A stretch of DNA of 64,000 nt from Acinetobacter baumannii (GCF_009759685.1 NZ_CP046654.1:2852001-2916000), one strand, 5' to 3'. Counted from the first letter of the stretch, positions 18,260 to 27,600 are shown. The notes: generated by a model from the letters alone, not told the origin. Numbers and translations: made by a program.

Positions 18260-19603
18260 ATGCTTTATAATCACATAAAACTATTACCCTTAGCACTTTT
18301 TTCTATTCTTTTAGCTGCATGTGGTGGTGGAGGTAGTGGGGATGATTCAGCGACATCAGATACACCTGTACCGAAGCCTATTGTAGAAGCGTCTGTATTA
18401 AGCCCAGATTTGGCACATGGCTATTTTGAAATTGAAAATTCAGGAGTTACTAATAACTCAACTATTAAGTTCTCACCATTTCATACAAACAGTGTAATTG
18501 AGGTATCCGCTTCAAATAATAGTATGTGGGATTTAGAGATTCTTACTCCAGGTAATGATTTATCTGCGCATATTAACAATTTGGCTGGTCTTTATTTTTA
18601 TCCCAAAAGTGATAAGGTTGGGGTTTTGAGCTATTCAGAGAATGATAAAGGCCATTTGGCTGTCCAATGCCGAAACTCATGTAGTGATACATTCTCTTAT
18701 AAATTCGAAAAACAAAGTGATGGTAAAACTTACTTTATTATAAGCGCAAATGGTGCTGTATCAGGGCGTTTAAATAATATTGACTTTGCTTCGACTGCCA
18801 AAATTAAAGGCTCTATTAAATTCGAAGTAAATTCTGATTGGCCAGTATGGAACACGAAACGTTTTAATGAATATCCAGCTAAATCAGATTTAGTCGTTAA
18901 TGGTAAGCTGGCGACAATACAAAGATTTATGAATTGGACAACCAGTTCTGTCTTAACTTTTAACACAGATAAAGAATATTATTTTAACTTTTCTAATCCT
19001 CTGGATCCTGAACATGATAGGTTCATATTAACTGAGGGAAATTATTTTAGTAATGAACAGCCAAAAGAAGTTTATATATACAAAGGATATTTTAATCAGG
19101 ATTTTATATTAAATACAGATTATGAAAATGGTCTAACTACCTTTAAATTTATCAATAATTCATTTACTAACCCTATTGAATATGTTGCATCTCCGCAGTT
19201 AAAGGTCTCAGGTGGTTTCGAGAAAAAAATTCCTTATGGGCAAGTTACAGCAGGAAGTGAAGTTTTTAAAATTGATGAGACAGTTGCGGCAGCTGCATAT
19301 GCAGAAAATGAAAGTAAATATTTTCGTTTTATGAGTAGAGATCATAAGTCTGATCTCGAGTTTACGGTGAAATACGATACTATTACTAAAAAAGCAAATG
19401 TAGCGTATCAAAGACCTAAAAAAGATCAATTGAATGTAAATATTCATTTGAAATGGAATTGTAAATTGACAAATGATCATTGTACTGGTGTAACTGTCAA
19501 TGAGTCAGAAGGAACCATTGAATTTAAAAATGTGCAGTTAGATGATGGTCGTATCATAAATGGTAAATTTGCCCATCTAGGGGTAAATGATCTGGTAGGC
19601 TGA
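18260..19603 (+). CDS. Unknown lipoprotein after the CDI locus
   Basis: A 447-residue lipoprotein of unknown function. The signal peptide ends in a clean lipobox (LLAAC, lipidated C21), followed by a flexible GGGGSGDD linker. The residue after Cys is Gly, so outer-membrane sorting is likely. The body is rich in Ser, Asn and aromatic residues, without a domain I can name. Two cysteine pairs (CRNSC near 138, and CKLTNDHC near 406) could form disulfides. It is 77 nt after cdiI in the same direction and ends in a strong terminator, so it may belong to the CDI transcript. A role as CDI accessory or surface factor is speculation. Confidence 0.8.
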   Translation: MLYNHIKLLPLALFSILLAACGGGGSGDDSATSDTPVPKPIVEASVLSPDLAHGYFEIENSGVTNNSTIKFSPFHTNSVIEVSASNNSMWDLEILTPGNDLSAHINNLAGLYFYPKSDKVGVLSYSENDKGHLAVQCRNSCSDTFSYKFEKQSDGKTYFIISANGAVSGRLNNIDFASTAKIKGSIKFEVNSDWPVWNTKRFNEYPAKSDLVVNGKLATIQRFMNWTTSSVLTFNTDKEYYFNFSNPLDPEHDRFILTEGNYFSNEQPKEVYIYKGYFNQDFILNTDYENGLTTFKFINNSFTNPIEYVASPQLKVSGGFEKKIPYGQVTAGSEVFKIDETVAAAAYAENESKYFRFMSRDHKSDLEFTVKYDTITKKANVAYQRPKKDQLNVNIHLKWNCKLTNDHCTGVTVNESEGTIEFKNVQLDDGRIINGKFAHLGVNDLVG

Positions 19604-19632
19604 TAAGTTTTTATTTGTGTGAAGATTGAAAA

Positions 19633-19661
19633 GCTAGCCCTAATAAGGGCTAGTTTTTTTT
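19633..19661 (+). terminator. Rho-independent terminator after the lipoprotein
   Basis: A stem CTAGCCC / GGGCTAG with a 6-nt TAATAA loop, followed by eight T residues. It ends the CDI-lipoprotein unit. Bases 19662-19921 are AT-rich without visible features, apart from presumably carrying the promoter for the C4-like transcript. Confidence 0.85.
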
Positions 19662-19996
19662 AAGTATATTCCATTTTACTATTCTCGTTACGTTAAAAAG
19701 ACATATATTAAAAATAATTCAAATACATAATTCATATCTAAAGCTAATCTATAGTTTGCTAGATAGCTATCAAATTAATAAAGCATGAAAGGTATATTCT
19801 TATTTTTCTATGAATATATTGGCCCATTTTCGATAGTTAATTTCTGTGTTTTATAAACTAATTTTTAACGGGAAAAGCTGAATTATTTCCCCTTACTTTT
19901 TAATGATCTATTTTAAAACAAATGTCATTTCCTACGCTTGACGCCAACAATAGCGAATACTATCCTTTGCCTGCTGGCCTACATTGCCAGTCGGTT

Positions 19997-20018
19997 TTAG
20001 CAGACCGTTTTCATCTAG
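19997..20018 (+). promoter_or_regulatory. Upstream pairing sites (a1/b1-like) for the C4-like RNA
   Basis: TTAGCAGACC (19997-20006) is the exact complement of GGTCTGCTAA (20121-20130) in the RNA below. TCATCTAG (20011-20018) is the exact complement of CTAGATGA (20111-20118). In phage P1 such a leader copy of the target sites lies upstream of the C4 RNA in the same transcript; the arrangement here is the same. Confidence 0.65.
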
Positions 20019-20049
20019 AACATCAAAAAAGTAATTTTTTGGTGGTGAA

Positions 20050-20131
20050 CTCGTTCGTCCCCCTTCGTAGCGGTAGGACGGAGGAGGGACGCCTTCGGGC
20101 GTGCCAGTTCCTAGATGACTGGTCTGCTAAC
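20050..20131 (+). ncRNA. C4-like antisense RNA (phage P1/P7 C4 family)
   Basis: Three successive hairpins. First, GTCCC plus CCTTCGT pairs with ACGGAGG, a bulged A and GGGAC, around the loop AGCGGTAGG. Second, a CGCC / GGCG stem closes a TTCG loop. Third, CCAGT / ACTGG closes the 9-nt loop TCCTAGATG (20109-20117). That loop plus the next base is the exact 10-nt complement of the ribosome site of a small ORF 70 nt downstream. The architecture and the paired target sites match the C4 antisense RNA of phages P1 and P7; C4-like small RNAs are reported from Acinetobacter. It is probably processed from the same transcript that it regulates. Confidence 0.72.
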
Positions 20132-20158
20132 CCTTCTTCGTTCTGCCACCATAATCAT

Positions 20159-20196
20159 TTAGCAGTGATCTGGTAGAACTTCTATTTCATCTAGGA
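20159..20196 (+). promoter_or_regulatory. Target sites (a2/b2-like) over the small ORF ribosome site
   Basis: TTAGCAG (20159-20165) complements CTGCTAA (20124-20130) of the C4-like RNA, and TCATCTAGGA (20187-20196) complements TCCTAGATGA (20109-20118). The second site contains most of the Shine-Dalgarno AGGAG (20193-20197), so pairing should block translation of the 30-codon ORF. Confidence 0.65.
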
Positions 20197-20203
20197 GTCC
20201 GCT

Positions 20204-20296
20204 ATGCGTACTAATTCTTCTCAATTTTTGGCCTTTGCCAAAATCTCTCTATTTATACCGTTTAAATACTCTATAAATTGGTTTAACCGACTCTAG
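20204..20296 (+). CDS. 30-residue peptide controlled by the C4-like RNA
   Basis: A short ORF of 30 codons with a strong AGGAG site six bases before ATG. The peptide is basic and aromatic/hydrophobic (FLAFAKISLFIPFKYSINWF), with no acidic residue, so it could be membrane-active. In phage P1 the position downstream of C4 is held by icd, a small cell-division inhibitor that is followed by the antirepressor gene ant. No ant-like gene follows here; a TetR regulator comes next. The peptide could be a degenerate leader ORF or a toxin held in check by the RNA. Its reality rests on the ribosome site and the antisense match, not on similarity. Confidence 0.55.
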   Translation: MRTNSSQFLAFAKISLFIPFKYSINWFNRL

Positions 20297-20472
20297 GTTT
20301 TTACACCTAAACATCGTTACGACTAAAAAATCATAGCAACAATAAACCCGAGATAGGCGAGCACATCTTTATTGTGCGGCTTTTGCATGCCTGTATTTAG
20401 CACTCAATTTAAGAGTGACGGTATGTTTATCTCTTTTATATACAACAAAAAATTATTTTAAACGGTATAACT

Positions 20473-21033
20473 ATGCCAAATTTAGAAGCTTCATTTAGAG
20501 CACTCAGAGTGCTTCATACAGCAAAAGATTTATTTAACCAATATGGATTTCATAAAGTCGGTATTGACCGAATTATTGCCGAATCTAAGGTGACCAAAGC
20601 CACGTTTTATAACCATTTTCATTCAAAAGAAAGGCTCATTGAAATGTGCTTAACCTTTCAAAAAGATGGATTAAAAGAAGAGGTATTTTCTATTATTCAT
20701 TCTTATCGTGAACTTATGGTGTTTGATAAGCTGAGAAAAATATTTTATCTCCATGCCAACCTCGAAGGGCTGTACCGTTTGCCTTTTAAGGCCATTTTTG
20801 AAATTGAAAAGTTTTATCCCACTGCCTACAAAGTAGTGGTTGATTATAGAAACTGGTTAGTGACCCAAATACATGGCCTACTTTTAACCGTCAAACCCAC
20901 AGCTTTAATGGAAGATGCTCACATGTTTTTGTTTGTGATTGATGGGGCAATGGTTCAGCTTTTAAGTAAAGAGGAAACAGATGAACGAGATAAATTATTA
21001 GATTATTTTTTAAGAAAGCTGTCTGAGTGTTAA
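20473..21033 (+). CDS. TetR-family transcriptional regulator
   Basis: A 186-residue TetR/AcrR-type repressor of normal length. The N-terminal helix-turn-helix (about residues 10-55) has the signature HKVGIDRIIAESKVTKATFYNHFHSKERLI. The rest is an all-helical ligand and dimer domain without a recognisable ligand. It is separated from the C4-like locus by about 175 bases containing a GCACA / TGTGC hairpin (near 20369-20385). A bidirectional terminator follows. The target gene is not obvious; the nearest candidates are the SRPBCC protein and the alcohol dehydrogenase. Confidence 0.85.
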   Translation: MPNLEASFRALRVLHTAKDLFNQYGFHKVGIDRIIAESKVTKATFYNHFHSKERLIEMCLTFQKDGLKEEVFSIIHSYRELMVFDKLRKIFYLHANLEGLYRLPFKAIFEIEKFYPTAYKVVVDYRNWLVTQIHGLLLTVKPTALMEDAHMFLFVIDGAMVQLLSKEETDERDKLLDYFLRKLSEC

Positions 21034-21042
21034 ATCTAGAAA

Positions 21043-21077
21043 CACTAAAAAAAGCCCATCACTGGGCTTTTTTAGTG
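21043..21077. terminator. Bidirectional terminator
   Basis: A long inverted repeat, CACTAAAAAAAGCCCA / TGGGCTTTTTTAGTG, lies between the convergent TetR and SRPBCC genes and gives a GC stem with a T-run on either strand. Confidence 0.88.
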
Positions 21078-21089
21078 GGTATGGGACTA

Positions 21090-21521
21090 TTAAAACTTAA
21101 GTTTTTTAAGGCCACGGCTCACGCCATTTTGTAAAGCCGCTTTAATAATTGGGCCAATAAAAGGAACGCGACCTTTAAAGCTAATGGTGTAATTTAAACG
21201 AGTTCGGTTATTTCCCAAGTCAGTAAATTGCATCACACCACGGTGTGCCTTAATTGGGCTAATGCCGCTTGTAATTGCGTACTCGATCAGTTCATTTTCT
21301 TTGTAGACTAAATTTGTTTCAACAAATGAAGGTGTAAACGGAATAGACATCTTGCGTGCAGAGCCAACCCCATTACGTGCATCCTTTCCATTACTAATGC
21401 GAGTGACTTTAGCAGGGGCAAAAAGTTTACTTAGGTTTTCGTGTTCACTTAAGGCTGCAAAGACCTTGTCTACGGGTGCATCAAATTCTTGTATGATGTT
21501 GATTTTTTGAGTTTTTAACAT
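21090..21521 (-). CDS. SRPBCC-family (START/cyclase-like) protein
   Basis: A 143-residue small hydrophobic-ligand-binding fold protein of the SRPBCC (polyketide cyclase/dehydrase, START-like) superfamily. The N-terminus IIQEFDAPVDKVFAALSEHENLSKLFAP is the typical first strand and helix, and the C-terminal helix carries ALQNGVSRGLKKLK. No catalytic residues can be assigned. It is monocistronic, convergent with tetR and divergent from the alcohol dehydrogenase gene. The start is preceded on its strand by GAGGGAAC, a good ribosome site. The function could be lipid or aromatic ligand binding; nothing narrower is supported. Confidence 0.8.
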   Translation of the reverse strand: MLKTQKINIIQEFDAPVDKVFAALSEHENLSKLFAPAKVTRISNGKDARNGVGSARKMSIPFTPSFVETNLVYKENELIEYAITSGISPIKAHRGVMQFTDLGNNRTRLNYTISFKGRVPFIGPIIKAALQNGVSRGLKKLKF

Positions 21522-21773
21522 CTTGTTCCCTCTAAAGTAAATTTGACATGAGTAATTGTCAGAATTTGGATATTAGCATGCTTTTCACTAGGGTGGAATT
21601 CTAGTTTGTCGGCGTGATTTCATCTCTATATTGCACGTTTTTTGTTAGAAGTGGAGCCTTAACTCATTTGCATTTGAGCAATATGCCTTACGTGAAAAAT
21701 AACAATCGTTGCAAACCGTAAAGAAAGCCTCCTCATAATCAAATGACAATTATAGGAAATAGAGGAATAACAA

Positions 21774-22937
21774 ATGCGCGCTCTTACTTACCACGGTGCA
21801 GAAGACGTTCGAGTAGAAACGGTTGCAGACCCGATTATACAAGAACCAGATGACATTATTTTACGTGTGACTGCCACAGCGATATGTGGGTCCGACTTAC
21901 ATTTATATCGAGGCAAAATCCCAAAGACTGAACATGGCGATATCTTTGGGCATGAGTTCATGGGCATTGTTGAAGAGGTCGGTCCAGCCGTCACTCAAGT
22001 AAAAAAGGGCGACCGTGTGATTGTACCATTTGTGATTGCCTGTGGTGAATGTTTCTTTTGCCAACTCGACTTAACCGCTGCATGTGAGACCACCAATACA
22101 GGGCGCGGCGCGATTATCAATAAAAAGCAGATTCCACCGGGTGCAGCTTTATTTGGCTATAGTCATCTTTACGGCGGTGTACCGGGCGGGCAAGCAGAAT
22201 ATGTGCGTGTGCCAAAAGCCAATAAAGGACCTTTTAAAGTACCCGGCTCACTGTCAGATGAAAAAGTACTTTTCTTGACCGATATTTTGCCTACGGCTTG
22301 GCAAGCCGTGACCAATGCCCAAGTGAAACGTGGCTCAACCGTTGCAATTTATGGTGCTGGTCCGGTCGGGCTATTAAGTGCTGCTTGTGCCAAGATGCTT
22401 GGGGCTGAAAAAATATTTATGGTCGATCACAATGAATATCGATTGAACTATGCGGCGGCAACCTATGACGCTATTCCGGTTAATTTTGATGAAGTCGATG
22501 CAGCCGAATTTATTATTCAAAATACGGACAATTACCGTGGGGTCGACGCGGTGATTGATGCGATTGGTTTTGAGGCAAAGGGCAGTGTTATTGAAACAGT
22601 CCTGACCAATTTAAAACTTGAAGGTTCAAGTGGCGCAGCGCTTCGTCAATGTATAGCCGCGGTTCGCCGTGGTGGTGTGGTGAGTGTACCGGGCGTATAT
22701 GCAGGTCCAATTCATGGTTTCTTATTTGGTGATGCTTTTGATAAAGGCTTAACTTTTAAAATGGGCCAAACTCATGTGCATCAATATTTACCGCAACTCT
22801 TAGAATTGATTGAGCGTGGTGAATTAACACCTGAAACGATTATTACCCACCGAATGAAATTAGAAGATGCCGCAGAAGGTTATCGCATTTTTAATGAAAG
22901 AGAAGAGGACTGCCGTAAGGTGATTCTGCTTCCTTAA
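21774..22937 (+). CDS. Zinc-dependent alcohol dehydrogenase (formaldehyde dehydrogenase-like)
   Basis: A 387-residue medium-chain, zinc-dependent alcohol dehydrogenase. Catalytic zinc residues are in [13 protein letters not shown] and [12 protein letters not shown] (about residues 35-70). The structural-zinc cysteine cluster is around [15 protein letters not shown] (about 95-110). The Rossmann fold [10 protein letters not shown] (about 195) is followed by an acidic VDHN turn that favours NAD. Its length and the central insertion resemble glutathione-independent formaldehyde dehydrogenase-like members. It has a GAGGAATAAC ribosome site. It is monocistronic, with a terminator after it. Substrate unknown; aldehyde or alcohol detoxification is plausible. 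Confidence 0.86.
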   Translation: MRALTYHGAEDVRVETVADPIIQEPDDIILRVTATAICGSDLHLYRGKIPKTEHGDIFGHEFMGIVEEVGPAVTQVKKGDRVIVPFVIACGECFFCQLDLTAACETTNTGRGAIINKKQIPPGAALFGYSHLYGGVPGGQAEYVRVPKANKGPFKVPGSLSDEKVLFLTDILPTAWQAVTNAQVKRGSTVAIYGAGPVGLLSAACAKMLGAEKIFMVDHNEYRLNYAAATYDAIPVNFDEVDAAEFIIQNTDNYRGVDAVIDAIGFEAKGSVIETVLTNLKLEGSSGAALRQCIAAVRRGGVVSVPGVYAGPIHGFLFGDAFDKGLTFKMGQTHVHQYLPQLLELIERGELTPETIITHRMKLEDAAEGYRIFNEREEDCRKVILLP

Positions 22938-22964
22938 AAATCTCAGCCTTATAATTTCACTCTA

Positions 22965-22993
22965 GAGCCTCTTAATAAAAGGGGCTTTTTTTA
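22965..22993 (+). terminator. Rho-independent terminator after the alcohol dehydrogenase
   Basis: AGCCTCTT / AAGGGGCT stem (one G-T pair) followed by seven T residues. Confidence 0.8.
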
Positions 22994-23067
22994 TTTTCAA
23001 GATGCACAATTTTTAGTGCAGCTTTTTTATTTTCCATTCTAAAGCGCACCCAATTTGCTCAAATAGA

Positions 23068-23095
23068 GTATTACTTTTAATCAAAAACGTAATAC
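23068..23095. promoter_or_regulatory. NikR-type 28-bp operator, guanidine operon 1
   Basis: GTATTAC-N14-GTAATAC, a perfect inverted repeat (8 bp including the flanking A/T). The total length of 28 bp equals the NikR operator (GTATGA-N16-TCATAC), with half-sites two helical turns apart. It lies immediately upstream of the sigma-54 promoter. Matching sites stand at the other two guanidine-regulon promoters, at 31423-31450 and 36777-36804. Confidence 0.7.
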
Positions 23096-23100
23096 TAAGC

Positions 23101-23117
23101 TGGCATGTCCTTTGCAT
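23101..23117 (+). promoter_or_regulatory. Sigma-54 promoter, guanidine operon 1
   Basis: TGGCATGTCCTTTGCAT matches the -24/-12 consensus TGGCAYG-N4-TTGCW, with exactly ten bases between GG and GC. The start of transcription would be near 23125, just before the riboswitch. This predicts control by an NtrC-type activator, fitting nitrogen scavenging. Confidence 0.8.
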
Positions 23118-23136
23118 AGTCTTAAACAATCAAAAG

Positions 23137-23235
23137 TGATCTAGGGTTCCGATACTTACAGTATGTCTGGACCGAGAGTTCACGGTTCCTAGCGAACTAC
23201 ACGGAGGGATAAAAGCCCGGGAGGAAGTCTAAAAC
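23137..23235 (+). promoter_or_regulatory. Guanidine-I (ykkC) riboswitch
   Basis: The leader carries the conserved ykkC blocks: CTAGGGTTCCG near the 5' end, GTCTGGACCGAGAG (23164-23178), and ACACGGAGGGATAAAAGCCC then GGGAGG near the 3' end (23199-23224). This class binds guanidinium and switches genes on. No T-run follows, so control is more likely at translation or through processing than by a terminator (inference). It sits directly upstream of the DUF1989 and guanidine carboxylase genes. Confidence 0.93.
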
Positions 23236-23253
23236 TATCCGACAGGAGTAGCT

Positions 23254-23994
23254 ATGAACACTGCAAGTTATCATAACAATCAGGCGATTTGGACCGAACT
23301 TTTACCCGGAGGACATCACTGGTCGGGTCGTATTCAAAAGGGAACTATTCTTAGATTTACTTCGCTTGGCGCTCAGGCAAATGTTTCGTTGTTTTGTGTA
23401 AATGCTGCCGATGTGCTTGAACGTTTTAACATGCCCGACAGTTTAAAAGGGCAACACACCGCCTATTTAAAAGCTTCCAATGTATTGTACTCAGACCTTG
23501 GCCGTGTCATGGCTTCCATTGTTCGTGATGATCATGGTTGGAATGATGCACTTTGTGGCCCAAGCCGACCAGAACAAATTGAAAAGCAATTCGGTACTCG
23601 TACATTTCAAGATGCCCGCAATGATATGTACCAAAACGGCTTAGACAGCTTATTGATTGAAATGTGTAAATACGGACTTGCCAGCCAAGACCTGAGTGCC
23701 ACGGTTAACCTATTTTCTAAAGTTGCACCAGATGAAAACGGTGCTTTGTCTTATGTCAGTTCTGATAACACCAATCAAAGCATTGAACTGCGCTTTGAAA
23801 TGGACTGCTTAGTATTTTTATCTGCTGCGCCGCATGGTTTAGACACTAGCCCAAGCTATCAACCTGCCGATATTCAACTCAGTTTATTTAAAGCCAATTC
23901 ACTAACAGACAGCGATATTTGTCGTGATGCATGTTCGCAAAATCAGCGCGCGTTTCAAAACACAGCCCGCTACTACGCACTTAGCAATATTTAA
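23254..23994 (+). CDS. DUF1989 protein; probable carboxyguanidine deiminase subunit
   Basis: A 246-residue DUF1989 (urea-carboxylase-associated) protein and the first gene under the guanidine-I riboswitch. DUF1989 pairs next to this type of carboxylase form carboxyguanidine deiminase (CgdAB), which converts carboxyguanidine to allophanate and ammonia. Visible family features are the WSGRIQKGTILRFTSLGAQANVSLFCVN start, SDLGRVMASIVRDDHGWNDALCGPS (about 87-110) and the C-terminal LRFEMDCLVFLSAAPH. It shares these blocks with the next gene, so the two are paralogues. AGGAG precedes the ATG. Which subunit is A and which is B I cannot tell. Confidence 0.86.
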   Translation: MNTASYHNNQAIWTELLPGGHHWSGRIQKGTILRFTSLGAQANVSLFCVNAADVLERFNMPDSLKGQHTAYLKASNVLYSDLGRVMASIVRDDHGWNDALCGPSRPEQIEKQFGTRTFQDARNDMYQNGLDSLLIEMCKYGLASQDLSATVNLFSKVAPDENGALSYVSSDNTNQSIELRFEMDCLVFLSAAPHGLDTSPSYQPADIQLSLFKANSLTDSDICRDACSQNQRAFQNTARYYALSNI

Positions 23995-24009
23995 ATCAGG
24001 AGAAGCATC

Positions 24010-24663
24010 ATGACAGTTTTACAATCATTTGAAAAAGCAGTTTTAAATGAAGTTTGTCCTGCTGGCGAAGCCTGGATGTGTGAGGTTAAAAAAGGCCAAT
24101 ATTTTCGAATTATTGACCTTGAGGGAAACCAAGCAGTCGATACTTTATTTATGAGTGCAGAAAACCCGACTGAGCGTTATAGCGCAATGGATACCTTGGC
24201 TATCAACCAACAAATCTATTTAGAAAAGGGCACCAAACTCTACAGTAACTTGGGCCGTCCAATTGCCGTTATTCATGATGATAACTGTGGGCGCCATGAC
24301 ACCATTGGCGGTGCTTGCTCATGTGAAAGTAATACAGTTCGCTATGCACATGAAACCTACCCAATGCATAGTTGCCGTAACAACTTTATGTATGCCTTGG
24401 CAAAACACCCGATTGCAAAAAAGCATGGCTTAAATGTCCGTCACATCGGCCCAAACATTAACTTCTTTATGAATGTGCCTGTTACACCAGACGGCCAGCT
24501 TAAATTTGATGATGGAATTTCAGGACCGGGGAAATACGTCGAAGTTCGGGCGGAAATGGATTTGATTGTTTTAATTTCAAATTGTCCGCAGCTCAATAAC
24601 CCATGTAATGCATATAACCCAACCAAAATTCAATTGGTTGTCCGTGAAGCGGAAGGGGTGTAA
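24010..24663 (+). CDS. DUF1989 protein; probable carboxyguanidine deiminase subunit 2
   Basis: A 217-residue second DUF1989 paralogue, 15 nt after the first. The blocks GQYFRIIDLEGNQAVDTLFM, YSNLGRPIAVIHDDNCGRHDTIGGACSCESN and the C-terminal VRAEMDLIVLISNCPQLNNPCNAYNP match the urea-carboxylase-associated family. Its Cys/His-rich central segment (GRHDTIGGACSCES, about 98-111, and a later HSCRNNF) may bind metal. It probably forms the heteromeric deiminase with its neighbour in the cytoplasm. It is followed two bases later by the carboxylase ATG, so all three are translated as one unit. Confidence 0.86.
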   Translation: MTVLQSFEKAVLNEVCPAGEAWMCEVKKGQYFRIIDLEGNQAVDTLFMSAENPTERYSAMDTLAINQQIYLEKGTKLYSNLGRPIAVIHDDNCGRHDTIGGACSCESNTVRYAHETYPMHSCRNNFMYALAKHPIAKKHGLNVRHIGPNINFFMNVPVTPDGQLKFDDGISGPGKYVEVRAEMDLIVLISNCPQLNNPCNAYNPTKIQLVVREAEGV

Positions 24664-24665
24664 GC

Positions 24666-27600
24666 ATGTTTAAAAAAGTTCTGATTGCCAACCGCGGTGC
24701 AATTGCCTGTCGTGTAATTCGTACCCTTAAAAAACTCGGGATCGCTTCGGTTGCAGTTTACTCCGAAGCTGACCGTGACTCGTTACACGTGACTTTGGCC
24801 GATGAAGCTTTTCTGATTGGCCCTGCACCTGCACATCAAAGTTATTTAAATATTGAAAAAATCCTTGAAGTAGCAAAACAGTCGGGAGCAGAAGCCATTC
24901 ATCCCGGTTATGGTTTTTTGTCTGAAAATGCTGAGTTTTGTGATTTGTGCGAAAGCCAAGGCATTGCGTTTATTGGGCCAACTTCAAGCCAAATGCTCGA
25001 CTTTGGTTTAAAACATACTGCACGTGAACTTGCTATTAAAAGTAATGTACCTCTACTTCCGGGCAGCTCACTACTTGCCGATGAAGCCGAGGCCTTAACC
25101 GAGGCGGCCCGTATTGGCTATCCAGTCATGCTGAAAAGTACCGCGGGCGGTGGGGGTATTGGCATGCGTCTGGTCTGGAATGAAACCGAGTTAAAAGATG
25201 CTTATCAAACCGTGTCTTATTTAGCTCAGGTCAATTTTAAAGATGCAGGTTTGTATTTAGAAAAATTTGTACAACACGCACGCCATATCGAAGTACAAAT
25301 TTTTGGTGATGGGAAAGGGCAAGTTTTAGCGTTAGGTGAGCGTGATTGTTCGGTACAACGCCGTAATCAGAAAGTCATTGAAGAAACACCCGCGCCACAC
25401 TTAAATGAACAGCAACGTGACTACCTTCAAAAAGTTGCGATTCAACTCATGCAGTCGGTGAACTACCGCTCGGCAGGCACGGTTGAGTTTGTCATGGACA
25501 CCGAAACCCAAGAATTTTATTTCTTAGAGGTCAACACGCGTTTGCAAGTCGAGCACGGCGTGACTGAGCAAGTGTTTAGTGTCGACTTAGTTGAATGGAT
25601 GGTTACTTTGGCAAGCGGTGACTGGTTAGCACCAACAGAAAAATTAGAGCCAACAGGATATTCCATTCAAGTTCGTCTTTATGCCGAAGACCCAATTAAA
25701 CAGTTCCAGCCGAGTGCAGGCCTGCTTACACACGTTAAATTTGACCCGCAAGCCCGAGTCGAAACATGGGTTGAAACAGGTTCAACGGTATCGTCTTTTT
25801 ATGACCCAATGATTGCCAAAATCATTGTGACTGCTGCAACACGGGACCAAGCCATACAGGCAATGAGTGCTAGTCTTGCCAACACGCAGGTGGCTGGCAT
25901 CGAAACCAATTTAGAATATTTACAAAACATTATTGCTTGTGATGTGTTTGCTTTAGGTACTCAAACCACTCGATTTTTAAATACCTTTGAATGGAAAACT
26001 CAAAAAATTGAGGTGTTGCAGGCTGGCATTCAAACCGCCATTCAGGATGTAACAGGTCGACTAGGTTATTGGGATGTTGGGGTGCCGCCATCAGGTGCCA
26101 TCGATCCACTCAGTTTAACTGTGGCAAACCAGCTTCTAGCCAATGAGCCAAATACGGCAGGGCTTGAATGTACCTTGCAAGGGCCAACTTTAAAGTTTCA
26201 CTGCGACAGCCAAATTGTGATTACGGGCGGTGATATGCCTTCAAAACTTGATGGCCAACTGGTGCCGATGTGGCAAACCATCAATGTAAAAAAAGGTCAA
26301 GTTTTAAAATGTGGGATTATCCGTTCAGGTTGCCGTAGCTATATAGGCGTGAAAGGTGGTTTCGATGTTCCTGAGTATTTAGGGTCACAGGCGACTTTCA
26401 CTTTAGGGCAGTTTGGTGGACATGCAGGCCGTAATTTATTAATTGGCGATATGTTGCCAATTACTGAATATTCCGCTCAATCGACTACAGCTTTAGCTCA
26501 AGCGCAAATTCCTAGCTTTACCCAAAACTGGGAAATTGCCGTCATGTATGGGCCACATGGCGCACCAGATTTTTTCACTAAACAAGATATTGATACCTTC
26601 TTTGCCAATGAGTTTGAAATTCACTATAACTCAAGCCGCACAGGCATTCGTTTAATTGGCCCAAAACCAGAGTGGGCACGTGAAGACGGTGGTGAGGCAG
26701 GCTTACATCCTTCCAATATTCACGACAATGCTTATGCCATTGGCGCAATTGATTTTACGGGCGATATGCCAATTATTCTGGGTCCAGATGGTCCGAGCTT
26801 AGGTGGCTTTGTTTGCCCTGCGGTAGTCATTCATTCCGAACTTTGGAAAATCGGGCAGCTAAAAGCAGGCGACAAGGTCAAATTTGTACCCGTGAGTTAT
26901 GCGCAAGCAAAAGCACTCGATCAAAAATATCATCAAAGTTTAACCTCGACTGATACAACACAAATCGATTTCAACCCAACCATTCAATCAGAACCCGACA
27001 CTTTAAAAGATGCAGTTTTAGCCACTTTAGACGGTAAAGCTGACTTACCAAGCGTGACCTATCGACCAGCAGGAAATAGCTATTTGTTGGTGGAATATGG
27101 CGAGTTAGTACTTGACCTAAATTTACGCTTCCGTATTCATGCACTCATGCAATGGGTCAAAGATCAAAACATTCAGGGTATTATCGACTTAACACCGGGC
27201 ATTCGTTCACTGCAAATTCATTTTGATTCAATCCAGCTTGATCAACTTGAGCTTTTACAGAAACTTCAACAAGCAGAAGCCGAATTACCCGACATTCAAA
27301 ATATGCAGGTGCCTTCACGGACTGTCTATTTGCCTTTGGCTTGGGAAGATTCGCAGACTCAACTTGCCACCGAGCGCTATACACAAATTGTTCGTCCAGA
27401 TGCACCGTGGTGCCCAGATAACGTCGAGTTTATTCGTCGTATTAATGGCTTAGCTTCTAAGCAAGCAGTTAAAGATGTGGTTTATAGCGCAAACTATTTG
27501 GTGATGGGTTTAGGCGATGTGTATTTAGGTGCACCCGTTGCAACGCCACTCGATCCACGCCAACGTTTAGTGACCACAAAATATAACCCTGCGCGAACTT

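Noticed and set aside
19922..20176. 84-codon open frame across the C4-like region
   Set aside because: It runs through the three RNA hairpins and pairing sites and has no family resemblance. The structured RNA explains the sequence better than a protein.
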